Below, piece by piece: positions 1 through 7,460 of a DNA stretch of 30,318 bases. Both the position numbers and the translations under genes were made by a program. Origin of the DNA: a virus; IMG/VR virus record IMGVR_UViG_3300034160_000014, positions 1 through 30,318 of that record. One strand, 5' to 3'. The notes under the pieces were generated by a model. That model was not told the DNA's origin. It worked only from the letters and a program-made list of their open reading frames with translations, and ran no database searches. The number at the start of each line of letters is the position of its first letter. Within the stretch, counting starts at the first letter, position 1.

Positions 1-2555
1 GCAAATCCATTACCGAAGATTGATTGGGCAAGATTTGCGGCAAGTGCATCTGATACCATCCTGTCCAACATCTGCTTGAATCTGTCTCCCAATGAACTCA
101 ATTTGCCTTGCATTAAGTCAAAGAAGAAGTCAGACATTGCAGACTGCATTCCCTTTGCTGCTTCTTGCCAGAAAGTAGAGACCTCCTCTGCGGTCTTCTT
201 ATTGAGGTCAGTGAGTCTCTTGGACTGGCTCTCCACATAACGCACATAGTCGTCTTCACTAATCTTCTTTGTCTCAAGTAGGCCTGCTGCAAACTGGATG
301 TTCTTCTGTACAGAAGCATTGATTGCTGCTTCAGATGAATCAATAATACCATTTACAACAGCAGCATCCTTCAATGAAGCAGACAGTGTTTCCTTGTTCT
401 TGACAATATTAGAAGTAGCATTTGCAATCTGTGCTGCATGTTCTGGAGACAGCCCTTCAGTAATCTTTGCAAGGCGGAGTTCTTCACGCTTAGTAGCAAG
501 CAGGCGCTCACGCTCATCTGCTGACTTGCCTGTTAGTGTAAGTTCATATTCAAGAAGAGCAACTTGTTCCTGCTCTGCCTTTACTTGCTTCTGTGCATTG
601 CCAAATGCTTGCTCTTCCTTAGTACGAGCAATGCGCAAGTCAACTTCCTTTGCAAGGTCAATAAGGGCAGCCTTTTGTGCTGGTGTGAATGCCTTGAACC
701 TACCCTGTTCTGTTTCAAACAGTGTCTTCTCTGCAACAGTTGCTTCCTTTGTCAAATCAATCTGACGAAGCATGTCTTCCTTTGCCTTGGCAAATTCATC
801 TACCTTAGGAGTACCTTCCTTCTTCGGTGGTGGCTTTGCTGCTTCTGATTTGGCCTTCAGTGCTGCTGCTTCTGCATCAGTGCGCACCTTCTCATCTGCA
901 GTACGGGCATCCTTTACTGCATTTATCTTCTTCAGTTCAGCATCGTACAGTTCAAGTCTGTACTTGATAAAGTCTGCATTGGATGGGCCGATTGTGCCTG
1001 CCTTTTGGGCTGCTTTTGCTTGTTCTGAAAGTTGTGCACGTCTTTCAGGAGAAATCTGCATTACCTGTTCACGAAGTGCGCCGTACTTGTTTGCTTCATC
1101 AAAAACACTTCTGATTGACTTGATAGAAGAAGCGGCCCATTCAGATAGACTGGTTACAATGTCGCCAGTGTATTCACCTATAGAATTCTTCAGTCCCTTC
1201 CATGCAAGTCCAAGGTCAGAAACAGCCTTCTCCTGCTCACCACCCTTCTTGACAAGATTGTCAGTGGCAGTTGAACCGAATTTGTCTACACGGTCTGAGT
1301 ACTCACCAAATTTGTCTCCGGCTTCCTTGATGGCAATAGACTGGTCTCTGAAGTTAGGACCAAGCAACTGTACAATTGCTGAAGTGGCCTTTGCAGACTT
1401 GCCAATCTGCTCGTAGTTCTTTACGATAAGTGCAGCGACTTCTTCTGGCTTCTTGTCCTTGATGTCATCTAATGCAATACCAAGTGATTCGAATGCGTAA
1501 GTTGTCTTCTCATTATCTTCATCCATCTTGTTCATGGACTTTGACAACTTGTCATAGACACGCTGCATTGCTTCTACAGAACCGCCATTCTCCTCTGCAA
1601 TGAGGGTTAGTGCTTCAAGTTTGTCTCTTGAAATACCTAACTTCTGTGCCATCTCATCAGAAGCATCTGCTGCTGAACGGGCAGAAACTGCTATTGCTGT
1701 GACTGCTGCCGCTGCAATAGCGGCCACTGCGGAAATAGATGCTATACCTGTAGCCGCAGATGCAGTGAATGCAAGTACATCTGCTTTCCCTTCTGCCATT
1801 AATGCTGCAGTCGCTAAATCTTTAGCCTCTGCTCTAGCAGGTCTAACTGTATCACGGAAAGTATCTCTTAGTGCTAATCTTTCTGCTCTACGTTCAATTG
1901 CAAGGTCAGAGCCATTTGCTGCTCTAGCAATACCAGAGGCAGATTTCTTTTCATAATACTTCCTCTCCATTTCTGCGAGAGCTTCCAATGCAAGCTTTTC
2001 CTTAGCCATTGCAGCAATTGCATCTAGACTTGCTTGCTTAGCTGCTTCTTTTGCGGCTAAGATAATCCCAGATAATCCCTTATATGCACCGGCTGATACT
2101 ATAGCACCACCTGCAAGTTGTCCTGCACTTACTTTTGCTGCTTCACCTACCGCTGTAGTTGAATGTGCTGCTGTTTCTGCATCAGAACTGAACATCTTGA
2201 AGATGCCACCAACACCGCCTGCAACCAGACCGGCCAGCATCTTACCTGCAGAACCCAATTGAGTTGCAAGGCCTAATGCTGCATCTGCTGCCCTGTCACC
2301 ACCTTGTGTTACACTGTTTAGTTCACCAATGATGCCGTGGATTGCACTACCTGCCTTACCGGCATCTACAGAAACACCCTTTAATCCGGTGCCTACAGTA
2401 TTGACTGCAGTCGCACCCTTCTTCTCCATAGCGGCCAGTTCTGCAGCAGCACCTTCTCTAACACCCTTAGCGAATTCATTGAGCAACCCATTCAGATTGG
2501 TCAATGGGCCAGACATCTTGTCTATTAGTTCTGCTGTGACTTTCAAGTCGCTCAT
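1..2555 (-). CDS. Tail tape measure protein, lambda gpH-like (3' end outside window)
   Basis: This gene sets tail length and forms the core around which the tail tube assembles. About 851 residues are visible, beginning MSDLKVTAELIDKMSG, and the frame is still open at the window edge, so the C-terminus is missing. It has alternating alanine-rich amphipathic and coiled-coil segments, a hydrophobic stretch rich in A, I and V around residues 260-290, and near the visible end a segment (MSDFFFDLMQGKLSSLGDRF, then an alanine-rich stretch) that resembles the conserved C-terminal region of lambda-type tape measures. The start is the ATG at 2555 behind AAGGGGAAATC. It follows the G/GT chaperone genes directly, as in lambda. 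The family assignment comes from pattern and gene order; the order makes it secure. Confidence 0.93.
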   Translation of the reverse strand, partial: MSDLKVTAELIDKMSGPLTNLNGLLNEFAKGVREGAAAELAAMEKKGATAVNTVGTGLKGVSVDAGKAGSAIHGIIGELNSVTQGGDRAADAALGLATQLGSAGKMLAGLVAGGVGGIFKMFSSDAETAAHSTTAVGEAAKVSAGQLAGGAIVSAGAYKGLSGIILAAKEAAKQASLDAIAAMAKEKLALEALAEMERKYYEKKSASGIARAANGSDLAIERRAERLALRDTFRDTVRPARAEAKDLATAALMAEGKADVLAFTASAATGIASISAVAAIAAAAVTAIAVSARSAADASDEMAQKLGISRDKLEALTLIAEENGGSVEAMQRVYDKLSKSMNKMDEDNEKTTYAFESLGIALDDIKDKKPEEVAALIVKNYEQIGKSAKATSAIVQLLGPNFRDQSIAIKEAGDKFGEYSDRVDKFGSTATDNLVKKGGEQEKAVSDLGLAWKGLKNSIGEYTGDIVTSLSEWAASSIKSIRSVFDEANKYGALREQVMQISPERRAQLSEQAKAAQKAGTIGPSNADFIKYRLELYDAELKKINAVKDARTADEKVRTDAEAAALKAKSEAAKPPPKKEGTPKVDEFAKAKEDMLRQIDLTKEATVAEKTLFETEQGRFKAFTPAQKAALIDLAKEVDLRIARTKEEQAFGNAQKQVKAEQEQVALLEYELTLTGKSADERERLLATKREELRLAKITEGLSPEHAAQIANATSNIVKNKETLSASLKDAAVVNGIIDSSEAAINASVQKNIQFAAGLLETKKISEDDYVRYVESQSKRLTDLNKKTAEEVSTFWQEAAKGMQSAMSDFFFDLMQGKLSSLGDRFKQMLDRMVSDALAANLAQSIFGNGF

Positions 2556-2564
2556 GATTTCCCC

Positions 2565-3232
2565 TTATCCGTATCGTAAGTGGTTGATATGACGTGTTGC
2601 GTCTTGCTCATCAATGTTTCCAGAAGCAACTCTCATATCAGATATAGTACTTATTCTTTTGAAGTTATCGTATTGAAGTCCGGCCTTCTGGAAAAGCATA
2701 ACCTGTCTAATAGTCAACTTCATAACTTCATCATATCTAAAACCCCTACTGATAATGTCCATCATCGTAAGTGTCCACGGGTAATCAATTAGTACATCGT
2801 CTTCTTGAGAAGAGGCATTACCCGTTTCGTAAAAAAACTGACATTGACTGCCAAGAATTGAATCATCATTTCGATGCCGACATCAGAGTCTAGTGTGTCA
2901 AAGAAGGAACGTGGCTTACCAATGTTCAGTGCAAGTGCTTGCATTACATCATCGCCTGCTTCTGAAATAATGTGCATAATGGCATCAGTAGTGTCAACCT
3001 TGCCTTGCTGATAGTAGTGCGCATAAAGGCCACCTACATTACGTAGGAGTTTAAGTACTGCCGGCAACTGGCCAAATTTGAATGGGGTGATTCTAATCTT
3101 TTCACCATTGACTTCGAATACCTTGTCTTCTTCAAAGAGTACTTCGAGTTCATTGACAACCTTGTTGGTGTCTGGCTTAATCGTGCTTGCTCGAGCAAGC
3201 ATCTGCTCTTCTGTTAACAATTCTGTGGTCAT
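2565..3232 (-). CDS. Tail assembly chaperone GT fusion made by -1 frameshift
   Basis: This is the long form of the chaperone that keeps the tape measure protein soluble and recruits tail tube subunits. It reads 3232 to 2831, slips back one base on TTTTTTT, and continues 2831 to 2565, giving about 222 residues. The -1 frame is open without interruption from the slip site through the downstream reading frame, and the extension contains MKLTIRQVMLFQKAGL before ending in HINHLRYG. No ribosome binding site suited to independent translation is evident before the internal ATGs at 2765 and 2762. The position between the tail tube and tape measure genes matches lambda G/GT and its many counterparts. 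The fusion is inferred from the sequence and has not been shown experimentally. Confidence 0.85.
2778..2837 (-). promoter_or_regulatory. Programmed -1 frameshift signal (slippery heptamer plus stem-loop)
   Basis: On the minus strand TTTTTTT (2837-2831) is aligned as T TTT TTT with the zero frame. After a 6-base spacer, CGGGTAAT (2824-2817) pairs perfectly with ATTACCCG (2785-2778). Inside the loop TCTTC and GAAGA (2813-2800) form a second small hairpin. The zero-frame stop lies in the loop. Slip site, spacer and downstream structure together match known -1 frameshift signals. Confidence 0.82.
2789..3232 (-). CDS. Tail assembly chaperone, gpG-like short form
   Basis: This is the unshifted 147-residue product of the same gene, starting MTTELLTEEQMLARAS. 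The ATG at 3232 is chosen because AGGAATCA lies just upstream; a longer reading frame to 3268 would run into the palindrome region. It is a soluble, mainly helical protein without membrane segments, with a middle part (ITPFKFGQLPAVLKLL) typical of phage tail assembly chaperones. In lambda, G is made in large excess over GT and both coat the tape measure protein during tail assembly. The gene ends at TAA 2789-2791, which lies inside the predicted frameshift stem-loop. Confidence 0.87.
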   Translation of the reverse strand: MTTELLTEEQMLARASTIKPDTNKVVNELEVLFEEDKVFEVNGEKIRITPFKFGQLPAVLKLLRNVGGLYAHYYQQGKVDTTDAIMHIISEAGDDVMQALALNIGKPRSFFDTLDSDVGIEMMIQFLAVNVSFFTKRVMPLLKKTMY

Positions 3233-3257
3233 GTTGATTCCTATGATATGAGAAGCA

Positions 3258-3279
3258 GGGGTAGACAATTGTCTACCCC
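3258..3279 (-). terminator. Perfect 22-bp palindrome between tail tube and chaperone genes
   Basis: GGGGTAGAC-AATT-GTCTACCCC forms a 9-bp stem with a 4-base loop. On the plus strand it is followed by six T and looks like an intrinsic terminator. On the transcribed minus strand it is preceded by six A and followed by TGCTTCTC, so termination there would be weak at best. It lies in the leader of the chaperone gene and could lower chaperone expression relative to the tube protein or block antisense transcription. Confidence 0.55.
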
Positions 3280-3299
3280 TTTTTTATTACCTAATCAGA

Positions 3300-3872
3300 T
3301 TAGGCTTCGTCCTTGATAGCGACGTAGAAGAACTGCGACTTGCCTGCAGTCGTAATGGTCGTGTCAGGCAGAAGAGCACCAGCGACAGTGAACTTGGCAG
3401 TCGAAGTACCTAGCAAGCTAAGTGCTGAAGCCACGTTCATGTAGGCACGGTGAGCACGCACGAGAACAGAAGTTCCAGAGCGGTTCATATTCTTGCCTTC
3501 AAACACAATGCAGTACTCACGTGCATCAGTAGCAGTGAATGCTTCTGTCAGCGTGTCGTAAGACGATGCAGTGCCACCACCAACTGGAGTGACAGACTGA
3601 GAAGTAGTCGTTGTACCCAGGATAGCACGTGCAAGGTTAGCACCATTGAAGTTGAGGATGTCAAGCGAGAAGTTGACATCAAGTTGCGTTGCCGAATAAA
3701 CAGACTTGACGCGTGCGCCAGACTGGGATTCGTACACACTGTCAAAAGCTTCTGTTTGAGTGATTTCAAACTTGTCAGCATCGCCAATTTCAGCGAATGT
3801 GCCAAGAGTACCGTCTGTTGCGCGAGTTGCAATCCAAACCTTACCTTGACCTCTGTAGTAGTTAGTAGCCAT
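3300..3872 (-). CDS. Major tail tube protein
   Basis: The 190-residue protein beginning MATNYYRGQGKVWIATR is the likely tail tube subunit, which stacks as rings around the tape measure. It is beta-rich with few charged helices, and contains FEITQTEAFDSVYESQSG, then LDVNFSLDILNFNGANLARA, then a C-terminal domain ending in SQFFYVAIKDEA. The length is usual for siphovirus tube proteins. The start is the ATG at 3872 with AAGGAGCAAAA upstream. It lies directly before the G/GT chaperone and after the tail terminator candidate, exactly where the tube gene is expected. Function rests on gene order plus composition. Confidence 0.82.
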   Translation of the reverse strand: MATNYYRGQGKVWIATRATDGTLGTFAEIGDADKFEITQTEAFDSVYESQSGARVKSVYSATQLDVNFSLDILNFNGANLARAILGTTTTSQSVTPVGGGTASSYDTLTEAFTATDAREYCIVFEGKNMNRSGTSVLVRAHRAYMNVASALSLLGTSTAKFTVAGALLPDTTITTAGKSQFFYVAIKDEA

Positions 3873-3893
3873 TTTTGCTCCTTCGAAGGGAAA

Positions 3894-4310
3894 TTAAACT
3901 ATGTATGAAGCCGAAACCATGAACTTCAGCTCGTAAACCAACCTATCCGTGAATGCATCTACCAATTGGGCGCCCTGGTATTGCCAGTTCATTGCAAAGT
4001 CGGTGCTCTCTCTGCCAGAAACACTGCGGGCGAGTGCCTCTAACGTCGGTAACTGTGTATTTATCAAATCTGCCTGAGACTCGTAGTTCACCATCACTGC
4101 AACTGAGAATACGTAATCGACATCTCCAGTCCGTGATGATTCATATGTCACTGAATCCGATTCGAATAAGACCCATGCTGCAGGTAGAGGAACAGTCTTC
4201 ATAGACGGGTCAGTCATACCACCAGCGGCTGCAAGTCCGATTCTGTTGCCCATAGCAGGAACAGTCTTCAGTTTGTCAATTAGATTACTTGCTAATTCTG
4301 CGATTGCCAT
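3894..4310 (-). CDS. Tail terminator / tail completion protein candidate
   Basis: A 138-residue protein beginning MAIAELASNLIDKLKTVPAM. Small alpha/beta proteins with an N-terminal helix followed by strands, encoded just upstream of the tube protein, are typically tail terminators, which cap the tail tube and join it to the head; the pattern here (N-terminal helix, WVLFESDSVTYE strands, a long middle helix LPTLEALARSVSG, C-terminal strand VYELKFMVSASYIV) fits that. The start has AAAGGAATAAT. The gene begins 1 base after the preceding stop. No diagnostic motif is seen, so the role is inferred from position and size. Confidence 0.66.
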   Translation of the reverse strand: MAIAELASNLIDKLKTVPAMGNRIGLAAAGGMTDPSMKTVPLPAAWVLFESDSVTYESSRTGDVDYVFSVAVMVNYESQADLINTQLPTLEALARSVSGRESTDFAMNWQYQGAQLVDAFTDRLVYELKFMVSASYIV

Positions 4311-4311
4311 A

Positions 4312-4725
4312 TTATTCCTTTAGCCATTTATTCCAGATGTCGAGGATGAGTGCTTCTTCTTTTTTACCAATACCAAGGAATGGACGAGCAGGCATTCTAC
4401 TTGTTCCGTTCTGTAGGTACTGTGCATAAGGAGAAGAGGAATGGACTGAAACCTTCGGTCCTTGCACTGAGTAGGTTAGACTTTTGTCTAATGCACCAGT
4501 ATTGAAGAGGAGACCAGTTCCAGCAGTTCCTGCTTTGCGTCTTGCTCTAGCAGTAGAAGAAGCCCAAGGTGCCCAAGGAGTACCGTCAGGACTAACTTTT
4601 GTCTTCTGAATGCGCTCATGTGTTGCTTGTAGAAGTGCTTCACCAATTCTACTCAGGTAGACAGCAGGATTTCTAAGCTTGTCTACTTGCTTGTTAAAAT
4701 CCTTGAGGTTCGAATCTATTCTCAT
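4312..4725 (-). CDS. Phage virion morphogenesis (Mu gpG / P2 gpS-type) tail completion protein
   Basis: A 137-residue protein beginning MRIDSNLKDFNKQVDKLRNP. It has the hallmarks of the phage virion morphogenesis family: an N-terminal helix, the segment SPDGTPWAPWASSTARARR, then LLFNTGALDKSLTYSV, and a later YAQYLQNGTSRMPARPFLGI in which NGT and PARPFLG are the familiar signature. These proteins act at the head-tail junction during tail completion. The start ATG overlaps the preceding stop (ATGA at 4722-4725), so translation is probably coupled. The family assignment is confident; the exact step is less certain. Confidence 0.85.
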   Translation of the reverse strand: MRIDSNLKDFNKQVDKLRNPAVYLSRIGEALLQATHERIQKTKVSPDGTPWAPWASSTARARRKAGTAGTGLLFNTGALDKSLTYSVQGPKVSVHSSSPYAQYLQNGTSRMPARPFLGIGKKEEALILDIWNKWLKE

Positions 4726-5333
4726 ACTAGAGAGCAGGTTAACACCTGATAGAGTTGGTGTGTTTCAATTGTGTCTACATGCAGGATGCTACCATTAGCC
4801 CTGATGATGTTGTCAGTCTGTTGAATAGGAGTATTTGCCCAGATTCGAACCTCCCATCTGTCTGCCTGTGCTGTATTTGCAACAGTACCAAGGCTGATGT
4901 CTGATACTGATGACATGCCTGTGATTGAAGCAGGTACATTTTTCCCGATTCGAACCCGCACTGGCTGTAGTCCATCTGTGGTGCTCCAGGATGGGCGGTG
5001 TATTTCGACTAAGTCACTGCACCTAATTGCCATGACATCCTCAATGCCCTTGTTCCATACAATCACATAGGTGTCTGTACCATCGCTAAAAATGTCGCCC
5101 TCATCACACTTAGAGGAGTCCGTGTACGTAATGTACATTTTGAATGTCTCTGCTTGGTCGTGTGAGTACTGTCTTGACAGAGTGAATGATGCGGTCTGTT
5201 TAAGTAACAAGTTCTGTGGCGCAAGGCAATCAGACATATCAACAGGCCTGTACACGTCAAATTGCTTGCCAAGTATCTTGCCAGCCTGAGCATATGCACG
5301 TGTAAGTTTCTTTCTAATAGTAGCTTCACTCAT
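4722..5333 (-). CDS. Tail-region protein of unknown function
   Basis: The 203-residue protein is taken to start at MSEATIRKKLTRAYAQAGKI (ATG 5333), because this ATG overlaps the outer spanin stop in an ATGA arrangement; a longer frame to 5381 would run deep into that gene. It begins with a helical segment containing KILGKQFDVYRP, followed by beta-rich sequence and a second strand-rich half with WEVRIWANTPIQQTDNIIR. It sits between the lysis genes and two tail completion genes and ends in a 4-base overlap with the virion morphogenesis gene, so a head-tail joining or minor tail role is likely. No family is recognised with confidence. Confidence 0.72.
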   Translation of the reverse strand: MSEATIRKKLTRAYAQAGKILGKQFDVYRPVDMSDCLAPQNLLLKQTASFTLSRQYSHDQAETFKMYITYTDSSKCDEGDIFSDGTDTYVIVWNKGIEDVMAIRCSDLVEIHRPSWSTTDGLQPVRVRIGKNVPASITGMSSVSDISLGTVANTAQADRWEVRIWANTPIQQTDNIIRANGSILHVDTIETHQLYQVLTCSLV

Positions 5334-5581
5334 TTGGTGCTCCGGTAAGCATTGAGGGCTGCTTCTAATTCCAACCCCCATTGCTGAAGTTTCTTTATTG
5401 TCAACCTGTGGGCCTGTATTACTGTACCTGCATCATCACCTGATTTAATGTAATCAGTGTCCAAGTCCGGACGTGTAATCACAGGTGGTTCAGCAGGTGG
5501 CACCTTGATGTACTCTGTCTTGGTAGTTGTTGCACATCCTGCAAGTACAGCACAAATAAGAAGGTACTTTATTTTGTCCAT
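5330..5581 (-). CDS. Outer spanin-like lipoprotein (Rz1-like)
   Basis: An 83-residue protein with a signal peptide (MDKIKYLLICAVLAGC) ending in the lipobox LAGC, where Cys16 would be lipidated. The mature part starts ATTTKTEYIKVPPAEPPVIT, proline-containing as in o-spanins, and ends in a helix. O-spanins sit in the inner leaflet of the outer membrane and bridge the periplasm with an i-spanin to fuse membranes at lysis. The gene starts inside the end of the putative i-spanin gene (13-base overlap), the usual arrangement for Rz/Rz1 pairs, though the nesting is slight here. Lipobox plus neighbour make the call good. Confidence 0.8.
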   Translation of the reverse strand: MDKIKYLLICAVLAGCATTTKTEYIKVPPAEPPVITRPDLDTDYIKSGDDAGTVIQAHRLTIKKLQQWGLELEAALNAYRSTK

Positions 5582-5928
5582 GAAAGGTCACCCTTGTTAG
5601 TAACAGCCCAGTCGACGGCTTGCTGGCAGTCCTTTGGAGGTTGCTGCTTGCGTAATGTATTTACTTGGGCTGTGAGTGTACTGATTATTGCAAGGCGTGC
5701 TAGTTCAGCATCATGCCTGTTTTTCTCGGATTGCAGTGCTGCGGATTCGAACCCCGCAACTTTAGCATCCTGTGCTGTCAACCTGTCAGTTAGTTCTGTA
5801 ATCTTCTGCTTTTGTTCAGAGATAACCTGCTGCTGTCCCATGTAGTCGTATGCGAGCCATACTGCTAAACAGACAAAAACTGCAACAAGTATTCCCCTCC
5901 AATTACTCTTTAGGAATAGTAGGAACAT
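5569..5928 (-). CDS. Inner spanin-like protein (Rz-like)
   Basis: A 119-residue protein beginning MFLLFLKSNWRGILVAVF. An N-terminal membrane segment (about residues 11-28, ILVAVFVCLAVWLAYDYM) is followed by a long periplasmic coiled coil (QQQVISEQKQKITELTDRL onward) and a C-terminal tail with one cysteine (PPKDCQQAVDWAV). This N-in, C-out layout is that of i-spanins. The ATG at 5928 is preferred over 5976 because it puts the membrane segment close to the N-terminus and reduces the overlap with the holin gene to 26 bases. The ribosome binding site is weak, so the start is not certain. It is paired with the lipoprotein that follows. Confidence 0.78.
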   Translation of the reverse strand: MFLLFLKSNWRGILVAVFVCLAVWLAYDYMGQQQVISEQKQKITELTDRLTAQDAKVAGFESAALQSEKNRHDAELARLAIISTLTAQVNTLRKQQPPKDCQQAVDWAVTNKGDLSWTK

Positions 5929-6223
5929 CTTCTGGTGCTTTCTGTATGCGTGATGCCATTGCCTTTGAGAAACCATCTACCGAGGCAACGTATGTCAGGT
6001 AGATTGCAAACATATCCCATGTCAGCGTTCCTGTTGCCGTCATCTTGACAACAACCCATGTACCAACAGCACCACCAACCAATTGAAGTATCATGGTGGT
6101 GCTTAGTTTCCCATTGCGAGAAACAAGGTCAATCAGAGAGGCGTGATTATCAGTTTTGAAATGGGCTACAATTAGTGAGATGCCTATCGCTATGATAAAA
6201 GCGCCGATTATGAAAGCCCACAT
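5903..6223 (-). CDS. Holin candidate (three membrane segments)
   Basis: A 106-residue protein beginning MWAFIIGAFIIAIGISLIV. Three hydrophobic stretches are visible: residues 1-19, about 44-60 (MILQLVGGAVGTWVVVK) and about 69-85 (MFAIYLTYVASVDGF), followed by a short charged tail. Holins accumulate in the inner membrane and open lesions that trigger lysis. The call rests on size, topology and placement directly upstream of a spanin pair. The ATG at 6223 overlaps the preceding TGA by one base (TGATG), implying translational coupling; a TTG one codon earlier also exists. It could be another small membrane protein. Confidence 0.68.
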   Translation of the reverse strand: MWAFIIGAFIIAIGISLIVAHFKTDNHASLIDLVSRNGKLSTTMILQLVGGAVGTWVVVKMTATGTLTWDMFAIYLTYVASVDGFSKAMASRIQKAPEDVPTIPKE

Positions 6224-6726
6224 CAAAATACCTTAAAATAAGTTAGAACCTGCCAACCTGCTGTAATAGTAGCTCCACCAATGGTTGCAAGTATCGGAAC
6301 AACCCAGTAGATACGATTTACTCTCTCCCTGTTGTGCAGTATTGCATTATTAACTTCAGCAAGCTTAGTACGTAATCTATCTCTGTCAATATCACAATCT
6401 TCAGTATGAAGTGTGATTGAACGTCTGAATTCCTCTAGTGCAACAATCTTTGAGTCGCTCTTTGCTAAAATTTCTAGTGTGTGTTGCATACGTTGCATAC
6501 TGTCATTTTGTCTTTCAAAAGCTGCTGCTTGTCTTTCAGTGGCAATAGCCATTGTTTGCATGTGCATGCGCAGTTCTTCAAAGCCACGGGCATTTTGTTC
6601 TACGTGAGTTTCAAACTTATCAGAAATACCGTCAATAGCTGTGTGCATATGTTCGACATTCGTTTCTAATTTAACTACTCTCTCACCAATCACATCTGAG
6701 TCTGTAGCTCGTCTATTGAATTCCAT
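6223..6726 (-). CDS. Coiled-coil protein with C-terminal membrane anchor, lysis cassette
   Basis: A 167-residue protein beginning MEFNRRATDSDVIGERVVKL. Residues 15-110 form a long heptad-like helical region rich in E, H, M and Q, and residues about 139-160 (IYWVVPILATIGGATITAGW) form a membrane segment followed by only a few residues. This C-anchored layout recalls XhlA-type holin-associated proteins, although those are usually about half this length. The start has AAGGAGCAG upstream. It ends in a TGATG overlap with the holin candidate, so a partner or regulator of the holin is a reasonable inference. No firm family. Confidence 0.68.
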   Translation of the reverse strand: MEFNRRATDSDVIGERVVKLETNVEHMHTAIDGISDKFETHVEQNARGFEELRMHMQTMAIATERQAAAFERQNDSMQRMQHTLEILAKSDSKIVALEEFRRSITLHTEDCDIDRDRLRTKLAEVNNAILHNRERVNRIYWVVPILATIGGATITAGWQVLTYFKVF

Positions 6727-6765
6727 TTTTACTGCTCCTTGTCGCGTAGAAGGCTTTTCTTTTAT

Positions 6766-6954
6766 TTAAGAGTTGCTCCAGGATTCTCCATTCCATCTTA
6801 GTAATGGTTTCTCTACCCATGCAGTTCCAGTCCAGACCTTCAAGGGTTTCTTAATCCAAGAACCGAGCCAAACCTTTAGCCCTCCTGGGGTGATTATTAC
6901 AGTACCCCAAGAGATGCCCCAAGAGATGCCCCAGCTCTTGCCCCAGACGTTCAT
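6766..6954 (-). CDS. Small tryptophan-rich repeat protein
   Basis: A 62-residue protein starting MNVWGKSWGISWGISWG. The ATG at 6954 overlaps the preceding gene's TGA (ATGA), which fixes the start better than the upstream in-frame ATG at 6966. The N-terminus has three WGxSWG-like units, encoded by a short direct repeat of CCCCAAGAGATG-type DNA on the plus strand. The C-terminal half has LKVWxGxxW and KPLLRWNGESWS repeats, a pattern seen in virion appendage proteins. It is the last gene of the appendage block. Function unknown; probably a minor virion protein. Confidence 0.68.
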   Translation of the reverse strand: MNVWGKSWGISWGISWGTVIITPGGLKVWLGSWIKKPLKVWTGTAWVEKPLLRWNGESWSNS

Positions 6955-7445
6955 ACTGGACCCCATGGACTATTTTCTGTGCCAGAACCATGGACAAGCA
7001 GGTCATTGACCTTTCTAATATTGACTGGTATGGTTATTGCTTCTAATGCTGCGACAACAGCTGCTGCAATCTCTACAGGAGAAGAGCCGCCTGATGTAGA
7101 TATGCCCTGTGCTGCAACAGGAACTGTGAATTGGATTATAACATTGTGAGTACCAAGTGTGGGAACAATTGGATTACCACCTCCATCAACACCAATGTTG
7201 CCATTGATTTCAAGGTTGTGGTCCTGTTCCATAGGCCTGATACGCCACCCATTTGTTAGAAAGAAGTAAGAGGCAACAAACAACCCGCTACCAAGTGGGT
7301 CTCCGCCTACAACGCGAAATGCAGGTAGATATTCTGCATTGCCCGCTAGGACCCATTCTTTCCATCGCGAATAGATGTCCTTGACTGTTACGTAAGTAGA
7401 GTCAAGGACAATCCGCTTATTAGTTGAGTCGAAAGTAATTGCCAC
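6951..7445 (-). CDS. Putative virion structural protein
   Basis: A 164-residue protein beginning MAITFDSTNKRIVLDSTYV, initiated by GTG at 7445 with GAGGT eight bases upstream; no ATG gives a better start. It is beta-rich with few lysines and has a middle segment ASYFFLTNGWRIRPMEQDH and a glycine-rich GNIGVDGGGNPIVPTLGTHN. The region NGWRIRP followed by strands resembles conserved phage structural proteins of unknown role. It lies downstream of the 449-residue protein and upstream of the Trp-rich protein with an ATGA overlap, so it is probably part of the same virion appendage. Confidence 0.72.
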   Translation of the reverse strand: MAITFDSTNKRIVLDSTYVTVKDIYSRWKEWVLAGNAEYLPAFRVVGGDPLGSGLFVASYFFLTNGWRIRPMEQDHNLEINGNIGVDGGGNPIVPTLGTHNVIIQFTVPVAAQGISTSGGSSPVEIAAAVVAALEAITIPVNIRKVNDLLVHGSGTENSPWGPV

Positions 7446-7460
7446 GTGGGCACCTCTATC

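Noticed and set aside
298-1956. Plus-strand open frames opposite the tape measure gene
   Set aside because: The minus frame is continuous for over 2.5 kb with clear tape-measure features; the plus frames arise from its alanine- and lysine-rich codons.
4690-5765. Repeated GGTTCGAATC-like strings resembling tRNA T-arms (for example 4845, 4947, 5749; also 19893 and 30131)
   Set aside because: TTCGAA is expected several times in 30 kb. The copies lie inside coding frames (VRI, GFE), and no matching acceptor or anticodon arms were found, so neither tRNA genes nor attachment sites are supported.
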